In this document: piece after piece, positions 17,205 to 26,420 of the stretch | Numbering within the stretch: the stretch's first letter is position 1 | How the letters are laid out: the number at the start of each line of letters is the position of its first letter | NCBI RefSeq assembly: GCF_030687495.1 | Contig: NZ_CP117435.1 | Coordinates: 1,798,001 to 1,862,000 of the forward strand | DNA: 64,000 nt | Reading direction: 5' to 3' | Source: Pseudomonas sp. FP453 | Lineage (GTDB): Bacteria; Pseudomonadota; Gammaproteobacteria; Pseudomonadales; Pseudomonadaceae | The notes under the pieces: model-generated | Database searches by the model: none | What the model was told of the DNA's origin: nothing | Seen by the model: the letters and a program-made list of their open reading frames with translations, nothing else | Program-made: the position numbers and the translations under genes

Positions 17205-18152
17205 ATGAACCTGGCGCGCTACCGTTTTGTGCTGTCCCGGCCGCTGCAATTGCTGCCGGTGTTGTTTGGCATCAGCCTGATCACCTTTATCCTCGTGCGC
17301 TCGATTCCCGGCGATCCGGCGCGGGCCTTGCTGGGCTCGCGCAGCACACCGGACGCGCTGCTGAAAATCCGCGCCCAGTACGGCCTCGACCAGCCGTTGT
17401 GGCTGCAATATTTCTACTTCCTGAAGAACCTGCTCAAAGGCGATCTCGGCCAATCGCTGCTGTACAAGGTCGATGCCCTGAAGCTGATCGTCACCCGCAT
17501 CGAGCCGACCCTGGTACTGGTGCTCGGCAGCGTGCTGCTGGCGCTGTTGATCGCGGTGCCGCTGGCCACCCTGGCGGCGCGCAACAAGGGCGGCTGGGTG
17601 GATAACCTGATCCGCGTGTTCACCACGGTCGGCCTGGGCATGCCGGCGTTCTGGCTGGGGCTGATGCTGATCCTGCTGCTGAGTGTGAAGTGGGGCCTGT
17701 TTCCGGTGTCGGGCTACGGCCGCACCTTTCTCGACAAGGCGCACCACATGGTCTTGCCTTGCCTGACCATTGCCCTGGCACTGTCGGCGGTGCTGGTGCG
17801 CAACCTGCGGGCGAGCATGCTGATGGAATTGCAGGCCGACCATGTCACCGCTGCGCGGGCGCGCGGGTTGTCGGAAGCGGCAGTGTTTCGCCGGCATGTG
17901 TTGCCCAATTCCCTGGTGCCGGCGGTCAACCTGCTGGCGGTGAACATCGGCTGGCTGATCAGCGGCACGGTGGTGATCGAAAGCCTGTTCGCCATTCCCG
18001 GCATCGGCCAATTGCTGGTGCGCGGCATCTTTACCCGCGACTACATGGTGGTGCAGGGCGTGGCCATGGTGCTGGCGTGTGCGACGGTAATCGTCAACTT
18101 TGCCGCCGACGTGGTCACAGTGGCCCTCGACCCACGGGTGAAGATGCAATGA
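17205..18152 (+). CDS. Dipeptide-type ABC transporter permease (DppB-like)
   Basis: 315 residues. It has the DppB/OppB N-terminal block LLPVLFGISLITFILVRSIP followed by PGDPARALLG, six membrane helices, and the EAA-type loop near LQADHVTAARARGLSEAAVF that contacts the ATPase. It forms the inner-membrane pore with the next gene. It starts 3 bases after the peptidase stop and overlaps the next start (ATGA), so the operon is tightly coupled. Confidence 0.93.
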   Translation: MNLARYRFVLSRPLQLLPVLFGISLITFILVRSIPGDPARALLGSRSTPDALLKIRAQYGLDQPLWLQYFYFLKNLLKGDLGQSLLYKVDALKLIVTRIEPTLVLVLGSVLLALLIAVPLATLAARNKGGWVDNLIRVFTTVGLGMPAFWLGLMLILLLSVKWGLFPVSGYGRTFLDKAHHMVLPCLTIALALSAVLVRNLRASMLMELQADHVTAARARGLSEAAVFRRHVLPNSLVPAVNLLAVNIGWLISGTVVIESLFAIPGIGQLLVRGIFTRDYMVVQGVAMVLACATVIVNFAADVVTVALDPRVKMQ

Positions 18153-19006
18153 GCAGCCGCCCGTTGATCGCCCCCTGGCGCTTGCGCCTGCGCTTTGGTT
18201 TTCGCAATGGCCGACTGACCGCCGCGTGGGGCCTGTTGATCTTGTTCGTATGGTTTGCCTTGGCAGTGTTTGCGCCGTGGATCGCACCCTATGACCCGAT
18301 TGCGCAGAACACCGAGTTCAGTTTGCTGGCCCCCAGCCTCGCCCATCCTTTTGGCACCGATAACTACGGGCGCGACATTCTCTCCCGCGTGATCTGGGGC
18401 GCACGCATCGACCTGCAACTGGCCATCGTCGGCGTGATCTTTCCGTTCATGATCGGCACCTTTGTCGGTGCGGTCTCCGGCTACATCGGCGGGCGTTTCG
18501 ACAGCTTCTGCATGCGCGTGATCGACGTGATCCTCGCGTTCCCGTTCCTGGTGCTGATGCTGGCGATCATGGCCATCCTCGGGCCGGGCTTGAAGAGCTT
18601 TTATATCGCCATGGCGCTGGTGGGCTGGGTGTCGTATGCGCGGTTGATCCGCTCGCAGATCCTGGTGCTCAAGGAAAGCGACTTTGCCCTGGCCGCCAAG
18701 AGCCTGGGCTTTGGTCATGGGCGCATTCTGTTCCGGCATTTGCTGCCGAATGCGATGTTTGGCTCCATTGTGTTTTCCATGTCGGACGCGGTGCTGGTGC
18801 TGCTCAACGGCGCCGCCGTCAGTTACCTGGGCCTGGGTGTGCAGCCGCCGACCGCCGAGTGGGGCACGATGGTTGCCGAAGGGCAGGCGTTTATCACCAC
18901 GGCGTGGTGGATCTGTACATTCCCCGGCCTGGCCATCGTCACCCTGGCCATGGGTTTCAGCCTGCTGGCCGACGGTGTCGCGCAAGTGTTGGGGGACCGC
19001 GCATGA
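18149..19006 (+). CDS. Dipeptide-type ABC transporter permease (DppC-like)
   Basis: 285 residues. DppC/OppC features: one N-terminal helix, then IAPYDPIAQN and HPFGTDNYGRDILSRVIWGA, which is the OppC signature, five further helices and an EAA loop at SDFALAAKSLGFGHGRILFR. The start at ATG 18149 overlaps the upstream stop and the stop overlaps the next ATG (ATGA). Partner of the DppB-like subunit. Confidence 0.93.
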   Translation: MSSRPLIAPWRLRLRFGFRNGRLTAAWGLLILFVWFALAVFAPWIAPYDPIAQNTEFSLLAPSLAHPFGTDNYGRDILSRVIWGARIDLQLAIVGVIFPFMIGTFVGAVSGYIGGRFDSFCMRVIDVILAFPFLVLMLAIMAILGPGLKSFYIAMALVGWVSYARLIRSQILVLKESDFALAAKSLGFGHGRILFRHLLPNAMFGSIVFSMSDAVLVLLNGAAVSYLGLGVQPPTAEWGTMVAEGQAFITTAWWICTFPGLAIVTLAMGFSLLADGVAQVLGDRA

Positions 19007-19959
19007 GCCTGTTGCAGGTGCAGGACCTGAGCGTGATCGCCAACAACGCGGGGCGCGATGTAACGCTGGTGGACCGTGTGTCCTTCGCCCTGGCCGAAGG
19101 CGAAATCCTCGGGCTGGTGGGCGAGAGCGGCTCGGGCAAGACCATGGCCTGCCGCGGGCTGATGCGCTTGTTGCCGTCGCCGAACCTGCGGGTGCAGGGC
19201 GCTGCCGTGCGGCTGGCCGGCCAGGACTTGCTGGCGCTGGACGATACCGGCATGCGCGCCGTACGCGGTGGGCAGTTGGGCATGATCTTCCAGAACCCCA
19301 GCAGCCACCTCGACCCGCTGATGCGCATCGGCGAGCAGATTGCCGAGGGCATTCGTCTGCACCAGGGCGCGTCGAAAAAAGACGCGCGCCGGCAAGCCAT
19401 CGAGGTACTGCGCCAAGTCGGCATTCCCGATCCCCAGGCGCGGGTGGACAACTATCCTCACGAATTTTCCGGGGGCATGCGCCAGCGCGCGATGATCGCC
19501 GTCGCCTTGGGCTGCAACCCGAAAGTGTTGATCGCCGACGAACCGACCACCGCCCTCGATGTGACCGTGCAGGCGCAAATCCTGCGCTTGCTGCTGGACC
19601 TGCGCGACCGGCGCGGCCTGTCGATCATCATGATCACCCACGACCTTGGCGTGGTGGCGCAGACCTGTGATTCCATCGCGGTGATGTACGCCGGGCGCCT
19701 GTGTGAGCGGGGGAGCAAGTACGACTTGTTGGCGCGCCCGCAACACCCGTATACCGCTGGCCTGATCGCGTGCCAGCCGGCCCACAGCAGCGGCCACGCG
19801 TTGCTGCGCACCATCGCCGGGCAGCCGCCGTTGTTGGATGCGCTGCCCGCCGGTTGTCGCTTCAACCCGCGCTGCCCGCAGGTGGGCACCTTGTGTACTG
19901 AGCAGGTGCCGCAAGGCTTGCGCGTGGCCTGTCACTACCCGTTGGGAGCACGCCCATGA
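19003..19959 (+). CDS. Dipeptide-type ABC transporter ATPase (DppD-like)
   Basis: 318 residues. Walker A is GESGSGKT at 40-47, the Q-loop is in MIFQNPSSHLDP, the signature is FSGGMRQRAMIA, and Walker B is VLIADEPTTALD with the switch His in MITHDLG. The C-terminal oligopeptide-ATPase extension carries CRFNPRCPQVGTLC with its cysteines. It powers import with the DppF-like partner. Overlaps both neighbours by ATGA. Confidence 0.94.
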   Translation: MSLLQVQDLSVIANNAGRDVTLVDRVSFALAEGEILGLVGESGSGKTMACRGLMRLLPSPNLRVQGAAVRLAGQDLLALDDTGMRAVRGGQLGMIFQNPSSHLDPLMRIGEQIAEGIRLHQGASKKDARRQAIEVLRQVGIPDPQARVDNYPHEFSGGMRQRAMIAVALGCNPKVLIADEPTTALDVTVQAQILRLLLDLRDRRGLSIIMITHDLGVVAQTCDSIAVMYAGRLCERGSKYDLLARPQHPYTAGLIACQPAHSSGHALLRTIAGQPPLLDALPAGCRFNPRCPQVGTLCTEQVPQGLRVACHYPLGARP

Positions 19960-20927
19960 GCCTGTTGCAGATCAAGGACCTGGAGGTGAAGTTTGCCGCG
20001 TCCGGCAGCGGTTTCCTGGGGTTGAACAAGCAGTGGGTGAGGGCGGTCAACGGTGTTTCGCTGAACCTGGCGGCGGGGGAAACCCTGGGCTTGGTCGGCG
20101 AGTCCGGCAGTGGCAAGAGCACCCTGGGTCGGGCGATTCTGCACCTCAATCCGATCAGCGCCGGGCAGGTGTTGTTCGATGGCATCGACATGGCCCATGG
20201 CAGCCCTATCGACATCGCCCGCCTGCGCCACGAAACCGCGATGATCTTCCAGGACCCGTACGCAGCGCTGAACCCGCGCCACACCATTGGCGAAACCATT
20301 GCCGAAGTGCTGCGGGTGCAGCGCAAGGTCACGCCGGACCAGATCCCGCGCCGCGTCGATGAACTGCTCGACCTGGTCGGCCTGCGCCCCGAACTGGCCA
20401 GCCGCAAGCCCGGCTCCCTCAGTGGCGGCCAGTGCCAGCGCGTGGGTATCGCTCGCGCATTGGCGGTGGAGCCGCGCCTGATCATCGCCGATGAATGCGT
20501 GGCGGCGCTGGACGTGTCGATCCAGGGGCAGATCATCAACCTGTTGCTGGAACTGCAACAGCGCATGAACCTGGCGATTCTGTTTATCGCTCATGACCTG
20601 GCCATTGTGCGCCGCCTGTGCGACCGCGTGGCGGTGATGTACCTGGGCAAGATCGTCGAGGAAGGGCCGGTGGAAGCGGTCTTCACCGCGCCGCGTCATC
20701 CCTATACGGCGGCGTTGATCGAGGCGATTCCCGAGATCGATCCCCATCGGCCGTTGCCTACAGAACCTTTGCCCGGTGAGCCACCGAGCCCGCTGAACCT
20801 GCCTGCCGGTTGCGCCTTTCACCCGCGTTGCCGGCATGCGCAAACCATGTGTTCCGTGGTGTTGCCGCCTACCCATTTCCTGCACGAGCATCGGTACAGT
20901 TGCGTGCTTGAAGAACCATTGCTTTAA
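19956..20927 (+). CDS. Dipeptide-type ABC transporter ATPase (DppF-like)
   Basis: 323 residues. Walker A GESGSGKS at 48-55, Q-loop MIFQDPYAALNP (typical of DppF), signature LSGGQCQRVGIARAL, Walker B LIIADECVAALDVS. The usual Pro after the catalytic Glu is replaced by Cys (ADEC in place of ADEP), which does not touch catalytic residues. The C-terminal CAFHPRCRHAQTMC motif is present. It overlaps the preceding gene by ATGA; the binding-protein gene follows 32 bases later. Confidence 0.94.
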   Translation: MSLLQIKDLEVKFAASGSGFLGLNKQWVRAVNGVSLNLAAGETLGLVGESGSGKSTLGRAILHLNPISAGQVLFDGIDMAHGSPIDIARLRHETAMIFQDPYAALNPRHTIGETIAEVLRVQRKVTPDQIPRRVDELLDLVGLRPELASRKPGSLSGGQCQRVGIARALAVEPRLIIADECVAALDVSIQGQIINLLLELQQRMNLAILFIAHDLAIVRRLCDRVAVMYLGKIVEEGPVEAVFTAPRHPYTAALIEAIPEIDPHRPLPTEPLPGEPPSPLNLPAGCAFHPRCRHAQTMCSVVLPPTHFLHEHRYSCVLEEPLL

Positions 20928-20959
20928 CCCTCTGCCATTCATTAACAAGGAGTTGTGAT

Positions 20960-22474
20960 ATGCAATCGCGTCATTTGAAGTTGCTCGCCGCCGCTACATT
21001 GACCGCCTGGTCCCTGACCGCCGGGTTGGCGCAAGCCGCCGGTGTACTGACCATCGGCTGCCGTGAGGACAGCACCACGTTCGACCCGATCAAAAGCGCG
21101 CAAAACCGTGACACCTGGGTATTCGCCAACGTGTACGACACCCTGGTCCGCGTGGACAACCTGGGCACCAAGATGGAGCCGGGGCTGGCAGAAAGCTGGG
21201 ACATTTCCAAGGACGGCCTGACCTACACCTTCAAGCTGCGTGATGCGAAGTTCTCCGATGGCTCGGCGATCAGCGCCGACGACGCGGCGTTCAGCCTGTT
21301 GCGCATCCGTGACAACAAGGCCTCGCTGTGGAGCGATCCGTTCAGCCTGATCGACACCGCCAAGGCGGCTGATCCGAAGACCCTGGTGGTCACCCTCAAG
21401 ACTCCGGCCGTAGCCTTCCTCTCGCAACTGGCGTCGCCGACGGTGTCGATCCTGTCGGAAAAAGCCATGACCAAGATGGGCGAAGACGCCTACTCGGAAA
21501 ACCCGGTAACCTCCGGCGCGTTCACCGTGGACGAGTGGCGCAAGGGCGACCGCGTGATCCTGAAGAAGAACCCGAACTTCTGGCAGGCCAAGAACGTCAG
21601 CCTGGACGGCGTGGAATGGGTCTCGGTGACCGACGACAACACGCGCATGCGCATGGTGCAGAACAACGAGCTGGACACGGCGATCTTCGTACCGTTTTCC
21701 CGCGTTGAAGAGCTGAAGAAAGACAAGAACGTGGTGATCCACTCTGACCCGTCCACCCGCGAAGATCACCTGCTGATCAACCACGCCCACGGCCTGCTGG
21801 CCAAGAAGGAAGTGCGCGAGGCGCTGGACATGGCCATCGATAAACAATCGCTGGTGAAGACCGCCACTTACGGTCAAGGCACTGTGGCGTATTCCTACAT
21901 CCCTAAGGGTTCGCTGTTCCACTACGCCAACAACCTGCAACGCCCGTATGACCCGACGGCCGCCAAGAAGCTGCTGGCCGATGCCGGCGCCAAGGACTTG
22001 AAACTCAACTACGTGGTCAACGCCGGCAACGAAGCCGACGAGCAGATCGCGGTGATCATCAAGGACCAGTTGGCCAAGGTCGGTGTGACCGCCAACCTGC
22101 AAAAGGTCGACCCGACCCAAAGCTGGCAGATGCTGGTGGACGGTGAGTACGATATTTCGGTGATGTACTGGACCAACGACATCCTCGACCCGGACCAGAA
22201 GACCACCTTCGTGCTGGGCCACGACACCAACCAGAACTACATGACCCGTTACAAGAACGACAAGGTCAAGGACCTGGTGGCAGCCGCGCGGATCGAGGCC
22301 GACCCGGTCAAGCGTGAGCAGATGTATGTGGAGTTGCAGAAGCTGGCCAAGCAGGACGTGAACTGGATTGACTTGTACTACAGCCCGTACATCAATATTT
22401 CACGCAGCAACATCAGTAACTTCCTGCAAAACCCATTGGGTCGTTTCACCCTAGAAGAAGTCGTAAAAAACTAA
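20960..22474 (+). CDS. Periplasmic peptide-binding protein of the ABC transporter (DppA-like)
   Basis: 504 residues. A Sec signal peptide (MQSRHLKLLAAATLTAWSL) is cut near AQA-AG at about residue 23. The mature part is an SBP_bac_5 (cluster C) fold: TFDPIKSAQNRDTWVFANVY, PGLAESWDISKDGLTYTFKL, and SGAFTVDEWRKGDRVILKKN. AAGGAG lies 7 bases before the ATG. It is the last gene of the peptidase-transporter operon. Such proteins bind short peptides or related cations; the ligand here is probably also linked to the LuxR solo signal, which is inference. Confidence 0.92.
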   Translation: MQSRHLKLLAAATLTAWSLTAGLAQAAGVLTIGCREDSTTFDPIKSAQNRDTWVFANVYDTLVRVDNLGTKMEPGLAESWDISKDGLTYTFKLRDAKFSDGSAISADDAAFSLLRIRDNKASLWSDPFSLIDTAKAADPKTLVVTLKTPAVAFLSQLASPTVSILSEKAMTKMGEDAYSENPVTSGAFTVDEWRKGDRVILKKNPNFWQAKNVSLDGVEWVSVTDDNTRMRMVQNNELDTAIFVPFSRVEELKKDKNVVIHSDPSTREDHLLINHAHGLLAKKEVREALDMAIDKQSLVKTATYGQGTVAYSYIPKGSLFHYANNLQRPYDPTAAKKLLADAGAKDLKLNYVVNAGNEADEQIAVIIKDQLAKVGVTANLQKVDPTQSWQMLVDGEYDISVMYWTNDILDPDQKTTFVLGHDTNQNYMTRYKNDKVKDLVAAARIEADPVKREQMYVELQKLAKQDVNWIDLYYSPYINISRSNISNFLQNPLGRFTLEEVVKN

Positions 22475-22492
22475 AGAACACCGCAATACCCA

Positions 22493-22582
22493 TGTGGGAG
22501 CGGGCTTGCCCGCGATGGCGATCTGTCAGTGATGAATACCTCGCCTGACACTCCGCCATCGCGGGCAAGCCCGCTCCCACAT
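22493..22582. repeat. REPIN (inverted REP pair)
   Basis: TGTGGGAGCGGGCTTGCCCG and its reverse complement flanking a loop of about 50 bases, between the convergent binding-protein gene and yciK. Confidence 0.9.
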
Positions 22583-22622
22583 TTTTGGTGTTCACATTTT
22601 GCTTTTATGGTGTGGTCAGGGA

Positions 22623-23363
22623 TTATTGCGCGTCGAACGCCTGGCCATTGATGCCAGCACTGTCCGGCCCCATCAGATACAGGTACACCGGCATGATCTC
22701 TTCCGGCGCCGGCCGCTCCATCGGGTTCTCCCCCGGATAGGCCTGGGCCCGCATGCTGGTGCGTGTGCCACCTGGGTTGATGCTGTTGGAGCGTACCGCT
22801 GCCACATCCTCAAGCTCATCGGCCAAGGTCTGCATCAGCCCCTCAGTGGCAAACTTCGAAACACCGTAAGCCCCCCAGTACGCCCGCCCCTTGCGCCCGA
22901 CGCTGCTGGAGGTAAACACCACCGACGCATCCTGGGACAGCTTGAGCAGCGGCAGCAAGGTGCTGGTCAGCATGAACATCGCGTTGACGTTCACGTGCAT
23001 CACGCGCATGAAGTTCTCACCGGACAACTGCTCGATCGGCGTACGTGGGCCGATGATCGAGGCGTTGTGCAGCAGGCCGTCGAGGTGGCCGAACTCCTTT
23101 TCGATCATCGCTGCCAGCTCATCGTACTGATGGGGCAGGGCGGTCTCCAGGTTGAAGGGGATCACCACCGGCTGAGGTTGGCCGGCCGCTTCGATTTCGT
23201 CATAGACCTGGGCCAGGTTGGCTTCGGTCTTGCCCAGCAACAGCACGGTGGCGCCGTGGGCGGCGTAGGTTTTCGCCGCCGCCGCGCCAATCCCGCGACC
23301 GGCGCCGGTGACCAGGATCACCCGGCCTTTGAGCAGTTCTGGACGTGCAGAGTAATCAAACAT
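22623..23363 (-). CDS. yciK: YciK-type short-chain dehydrogenase
   Basis: 246 residues, SDR fold: cofactor loop TGAGRGIGAAAAK, LLHNASIIG, and the catalytic Ser/Tyr/Lys set in VFTSSSVGRKG and YWGAYGVSKFA. ATG 23363 has GAGG 7 bases upstream. YciK-family enzymes are uncharacterised SDRs found next to mupP and ubiG in Pseudomonas, as here. The order ubiG-mupP-yciK on one strand matches other pseudomonads. Confidence 0.88.
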   Translation of the reverse strand: MFDYSARPELLKGRVILVTGAGRGIGAAAAKTYAAHGATVLLLGKTEANLAQVYDEIEAAGQPQPVVIPFNLETALPHQYDELAAMIEKEFGHLDGLLHNASIIGPRTPIEQLSGENFMRVMHVNVNAMFMLTSTLLPLLKLSQDASVVFTSSSVGRKGRAYWGAYGVSKFATEGLMQTLADELEDVAAVRSNSINPGGTRTSMRAQAYPGENPMERPAPEEIMPVYLYLMGPDSAGINGQAFDAQ

Positions 23364-23418
23364 AAATAGCCTCGACAAAATTCACAGTGATACAGCGCTC
23401 AATCTGCAACCCAATTCT

Positions 23419-23508
23419 TGTGGGAGCTGGCTTGCCTGCGATAGCGGTGTATCAGTCAGCAGAAGTGTTGGCTGGCAGGCCGCTATCGCAGGCAAGCCAG
23501 CTCCCACA
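23419..23508. repeat. REPIN (inverted REP pair)
   Basis: TGTGGGAGCTGGCTTGCCTG and its reverse complement, between mupP and yciK within a same-strand gene set. It sits downstream of mupP and upstream of yciK, so it may tune transcription between them. Confidence 0.9.
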
Positions 23509-23540
23509 TTGACATCAGCGGTTTTGAGATAGGTAAGCAA

Positions 23541-24212
23541 TCAGCAACTGCACAGTGCGTTATCCAGCACCTTGCGCAGTTCCAGCGGGTGGTCCACTAC
23601 CACGTCGGCGCCCCAGTTGCGTGGGTTGTCATCCGGGTGGATATAGCCGTAGGTCACCGCGGCGGTGCGGGTGCCGGCATCGCGGCCAGACTCGATGTCG
23701 CGCAGGTCATCGCCCACGAACAACACGCTGGCTGGGTCGAGGTCGAGCATCTTGCACGCGAGGATCATCGGCTCCGGGTCCGGCTTGCTGTTTTTCACGT
23801 GGTCCGGGCAGATCAGCAGGGCCGAGCGCTCGGCCAGGCCCAGTTGCTGCATGATCGGTTCGGCAAAGCGCAGCGGCTTGTTGGTGACCACGCCCCAGAC
23901 CAGCTTGGACTTCTCGATGTCCGCCAGCAGTTCGGCCATGCCGTCGAACAGTTTGCTGTGCACCGCGCAACCCTTGAGGTAACGCTCCAGGAATTCCAGG
24001 CGCAGTTCTTCAAAGCCTGGGGATTCCGGGTCCATCGAAAAGGTCACGGCGACCATCGCTCGCGCACCGCCGGAGATTTCATCGCGGATGTGTGCATCGT
24101 TGATCGGCGCCAGGCCACGGTCGGCGCGCATGGCCTGGCAGATGGCGATAAAGTCCGGCGCGGTGTCCAGCAGCGTACCGTCCATATCGAAGAGAACCGC
24201 TCGCAACTTCAC
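23541..24212 (-). CDS. mupP: N-acetylmuramic acid 6-phosphate phosphatase MupP
   Basis: 223 residues, HAD superfamily: nucleophile motif [11 protein letters not shown] at 7-17, motif II Thr in GVVTNKP, Lys in KNSKPDPEP, and motif [19 protein letters not shown]. MupP removes phosphate from MurNAc 6-P in the Pseudomonas peptidoglycan recycling route that bypasses de novo synthesis and affects fosfomycin tolerance. The start is GTG 24212 with AGGAG 8 bases upstream, 4 bases after ubiG. The call rests on family and the ubiG-mupP-yciK order. Confidence 0.88.
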   Translation of the reverse strand: MKLRAVLFDMDGTLLDTAPDFIAICQAMRADRGLAPINDAHIRDEISGGARAMVAVTFSMDPESPGFEELRLEFLERYLKGCAVHSKLFDGMAELLADIEKSKLVWGVVTNKPLRFAEPIMQQLGLAERSALLICPDHVKNSKPDPEPMILACKMLDLDPASVLFVGDDLRDIESGRDAGTRTAAVTYGYIHPDDNPRNWGADVVVDHPLELRKVLDNALCSC

Positions 24213-24216
24213 AGGC

Positions 24217-24915
24217 TTACTCCTCGCGCAGGGTCTGGATCATGTAGTTGACGTCGACATCGCTGGCCAGCTTGTAGTGCTTGGTCAGCGGGTTGTAGGT
24301 CAGGCCGATGATGTCCTTGACGGTCAGGCCGGCCTGGCGGCTCCAGGCGCCCAGCTCGGACGGGCGGATGAATTTCTTGAAGTCATGGGTGCCACGGGGC
24401 AGCAGCTTCATGATGTATTCGGCGCCGATGATCGCGAACAGGTAGGCCTTGGGGTTGCGGTTGATAGTGGAGAAGAACACCTGGCCGCCCGGCTTGACCA
24501 TGCGGAAGCAGGCGCGGATCACCGAGGATGGGTCCGGCACGTGTTCGAGCATTTCGAGGCAGGTGACCACGTCGAACTGCTCGGGCATTTCTTCGGCGAG
24601 GTCTTCGGCGGTGATCTGGCGGTATTCGACGTTCACCCCGGACTCCAACTGGTGCAGTTGGGCTACGGCCAGTGGCGCTTCGCCCATGTCGATGCCCATC
24701 ACCGTGGCGCCGCGCTGGGCCATGGCTTCGCTGAGGATGCCGCCGCCGCAGCCGACGTCCAGCACCTTCTTGCCGGCCAGGTTGACGCGTTCGTCAATCC
24801 AGTTGACCCGCAGTGGGTTGATGTCGTGCAGGGGCTTGAACTCGCTTTCGCGGTCCCACCAGCGGTGAGCCAGGGCTTCGAATTTGGCGATTTCGGCGTG
24901 GTCGACGTTGCTCAT
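24217..24915 (-). CDS. ubiG: Ubiquinone biosynthesis O-methyltransferase UbiG
   Basis: 232 residues. SAM-binding motif [16 protein letters not shown] at 51-65, acidic loop [10 protein letters not shown], and the UbiG-specific C-terminal [16 protein letters not shown] block with [19 protein letters not shown]. It methylates both ring hydroxyls in ubiquinone synthesis, at the inner membrane face. AGAGGA precedes the ATG. First gene of ubiG-mupP-yciK. Confidence 0.96.
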   Translation of the reverse strand: MSNVDHAEIAKFEALAHRWWDRESEFKPLHDINPLRVNWIDERVNLAGKKVLDVGCGGGILSEAMAQRGATVMGIDMGEAPLAVAQLHQLESGVNVEYRQITAEDLAEEMPEQFDVVTCLEMLEHVPDPSSVIRACFRMVKPGGQVFFSTINRNPKAYLFAIIGAEYIMKLLPRGTHDFKKFIRPSELGAWSRQAGLTVKDIIGLTYNPLTKHYKLASDVDVNYMIQTLREE

Positions 24916-24979
24916 GGTGCATCCTCTAAATCTGATAAATCGGGTTGTCGGTCTTGAACGTACGGCGTCAAGGCCGGCG

Positions 24980-26311
24980 TTATTCGTGGTGCCCGCTGAT
25001 GCGTTTGCCCCAGGCGATGGCCGTGGCGGTCAACTGTTGCTCATCCATGCGGGTCAATTGCCGGTCGTCGAGCAACTGCTTGCCGGCGACCCAAAGGTGT
25101 TTCACGCAATCCCGTCCGGTGGCATATATAAGCTGTGAGACCGGATCGTAGATCGGTTGTTGCGCCAGCCCTGACAGATCGAAGGCGACCATATCCGCCG
25201 CCTTGCCGACTTCCAGCGAGCCTATCTCGCTTTCCAGGCCCATGGCCCGCGCGCCATTGAGGGTGGCCATGCGCAGGGCGCGGTGCGCATCCAGAGCGGT
25301 GGCCGAACCGGCGACGGCCTTGGCCAGCATCGCTGCCGTGCGGGTTTCGCCCAGCAGGTCGAGGTCATTGTTGCTGGCGGCGCCATCGGTGCCGATGGCC
25401 ACGTTGACGCCAGCCTGCCACAGGCGCTCCACCGGGCAGAAGCCGCTGGCCAGTTTCAGGTTGGATTCCGGGCAGTGGATCACGCTGGTGTTGCTTTCTA
25501 CCAGCAAACCCAGGTCGTCCTCGCTGATTTGGGTCATATGAACGGCCTGGAAGCGCGGGCCCAACAGCCCGAGGCGGCCCAGGCGCGCGAGCGGGCGTTC
25601 GCCGGTCTGCTCGACGGCTTGCTGCACTTCAAAGGCGGTTTCGTGTACGTGCATGTGGATCGCGGCGTCGAGCTCTTCGGCGATCACGCGGATTTTTTCC
25701 AGGTTGGCATCGCACACGGTGTAGGGCGCGTGGGGGCCGAAGGTGATCTTGATGCGCGGGTGGTGCTTGAGGTCGCCGAACAGCTCGACACCCTGGCGGA
25801 TGGCCTCGTCGGCGCTGCTGGCGCCGGGAATCGGGAAGTCGAGGATCGGAATCGCGATTTGCGCGCGCATGCCGCTGTTGTGCACGCAGTCACTGGCGAC
25901 CTTGGGGTAGAAGTACATGTCCGAGAAGCAGGTGATGCCGCCCTTGAGCTGCTCGGCGATGGCCAGGTCGGTGCCGTCGCGTACGAAAGCCTCATCGACC
26001 CACTTGGCTTCGGCGGGCCAGATGTGTTTTTCCAGCCAGGTCATCAGCGGCAAATCGTCGGCCAGGCCGCTAAACAGGCTCATCGCCGCATGCCCGTGGG
26101 CGTTGACCAGGCCAGGGCTGAGCAGCATGCCCGGCAACTCGCGGACCTCTTTGGCTGCCAGCTTCAATGCCGCCGCCCGTGGGCCGATAAAGGCGATGCG
26201 CCCGTCACGGATGCCCACGCCATGTTCCTTGAGCACCACGCCGGCAGGTTCGACGGGCACCAGCCAGGTGGGCAGCAACACCAAGTCGAGCGGGGCGGCA
26301 GTGGCGGTCAT
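24980..26311 (-). CDS. mtaD: 5-methylthioadenosine/S-adenosylhomocysteine deaminase (TRZ/ATZ hydrolase family)
   Basis: 443 residues, amidohydrolase fold. Metal ligands are in [18 protein letters not shown], the HMHVHET block and the [17 protein letters not shown]sp. In P. aeruginosa the gene in this position (between ubiG and mtnA) deaminates methylthioadenosine to methylthioinosine, salvaging the by-product of polyamine and acyl-homoserine-lactone synthesis. It is divergent from mtnA, the next enzyme but one in that route. Start ATG 26311, weak GGAAG upstream. Confidence 0.88.
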   Translation of the reverse strand: MTATAAPLDLVLLPTWLVPVEPAGVVLKEHGVGIRDGRIAFIGPRAAALKLAAKEVRELPGMLLSPGLVNAHGHAAMSLFSGLADDLPLMTWLEKHIWPAEAKWVDEAFVRDGTDLAIAEQLKGGITCFSDMYFYPKVASDCVHNSGMRAQIAIPILDFPIPGASSADEAIRQGVELFGDLKHHPRIKITFGPHAPYTVCDANLEKIRVIAEELDAAIHMHVHETAFEVQQAVEQTGERPLARLGRLGLLGPRFQAVHMTQISEDDLGLLVESNTSVIHCPESNLKLASGFCPVERLWQAGVNVAIGTDGAASNNDLDLLGETRTAAMLAKAVAGSATALDAHRALRMATLNGARAMGLESEIGSLEVGKAADMVAFDLSGLAQQPIYDPVSQLIYATGRDCVKHLWVAGKQLLDDRQLTRMDEQQLTATAIAWGKRISGHHE

Positions 26312-26381
26312 CGCGGGCTTCTTCCCAGGCAGCTATAAAAGAAGGCCGAAGTATACCCGAGCGCCCCGGCTGGCGGATCGC

Positions 26382-26387
26382 TATAAT
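26382..26387 (+). promoter_or_regulatory. -10 element of the mtnA promoter
   Basis: A perfect TATAAT in the 109-base divergent spacer between mtaD and mtnA, 34 bases before the mtnA ATG. No good -35 hexamer is seen 17 bases upstream, so an activator or an extended element may help. Confidence 0.5.
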
Positions 26388-26420
26388 CGGCGGCTTTTGT
26401 TCATGAGTGCGGAGTAAGGG

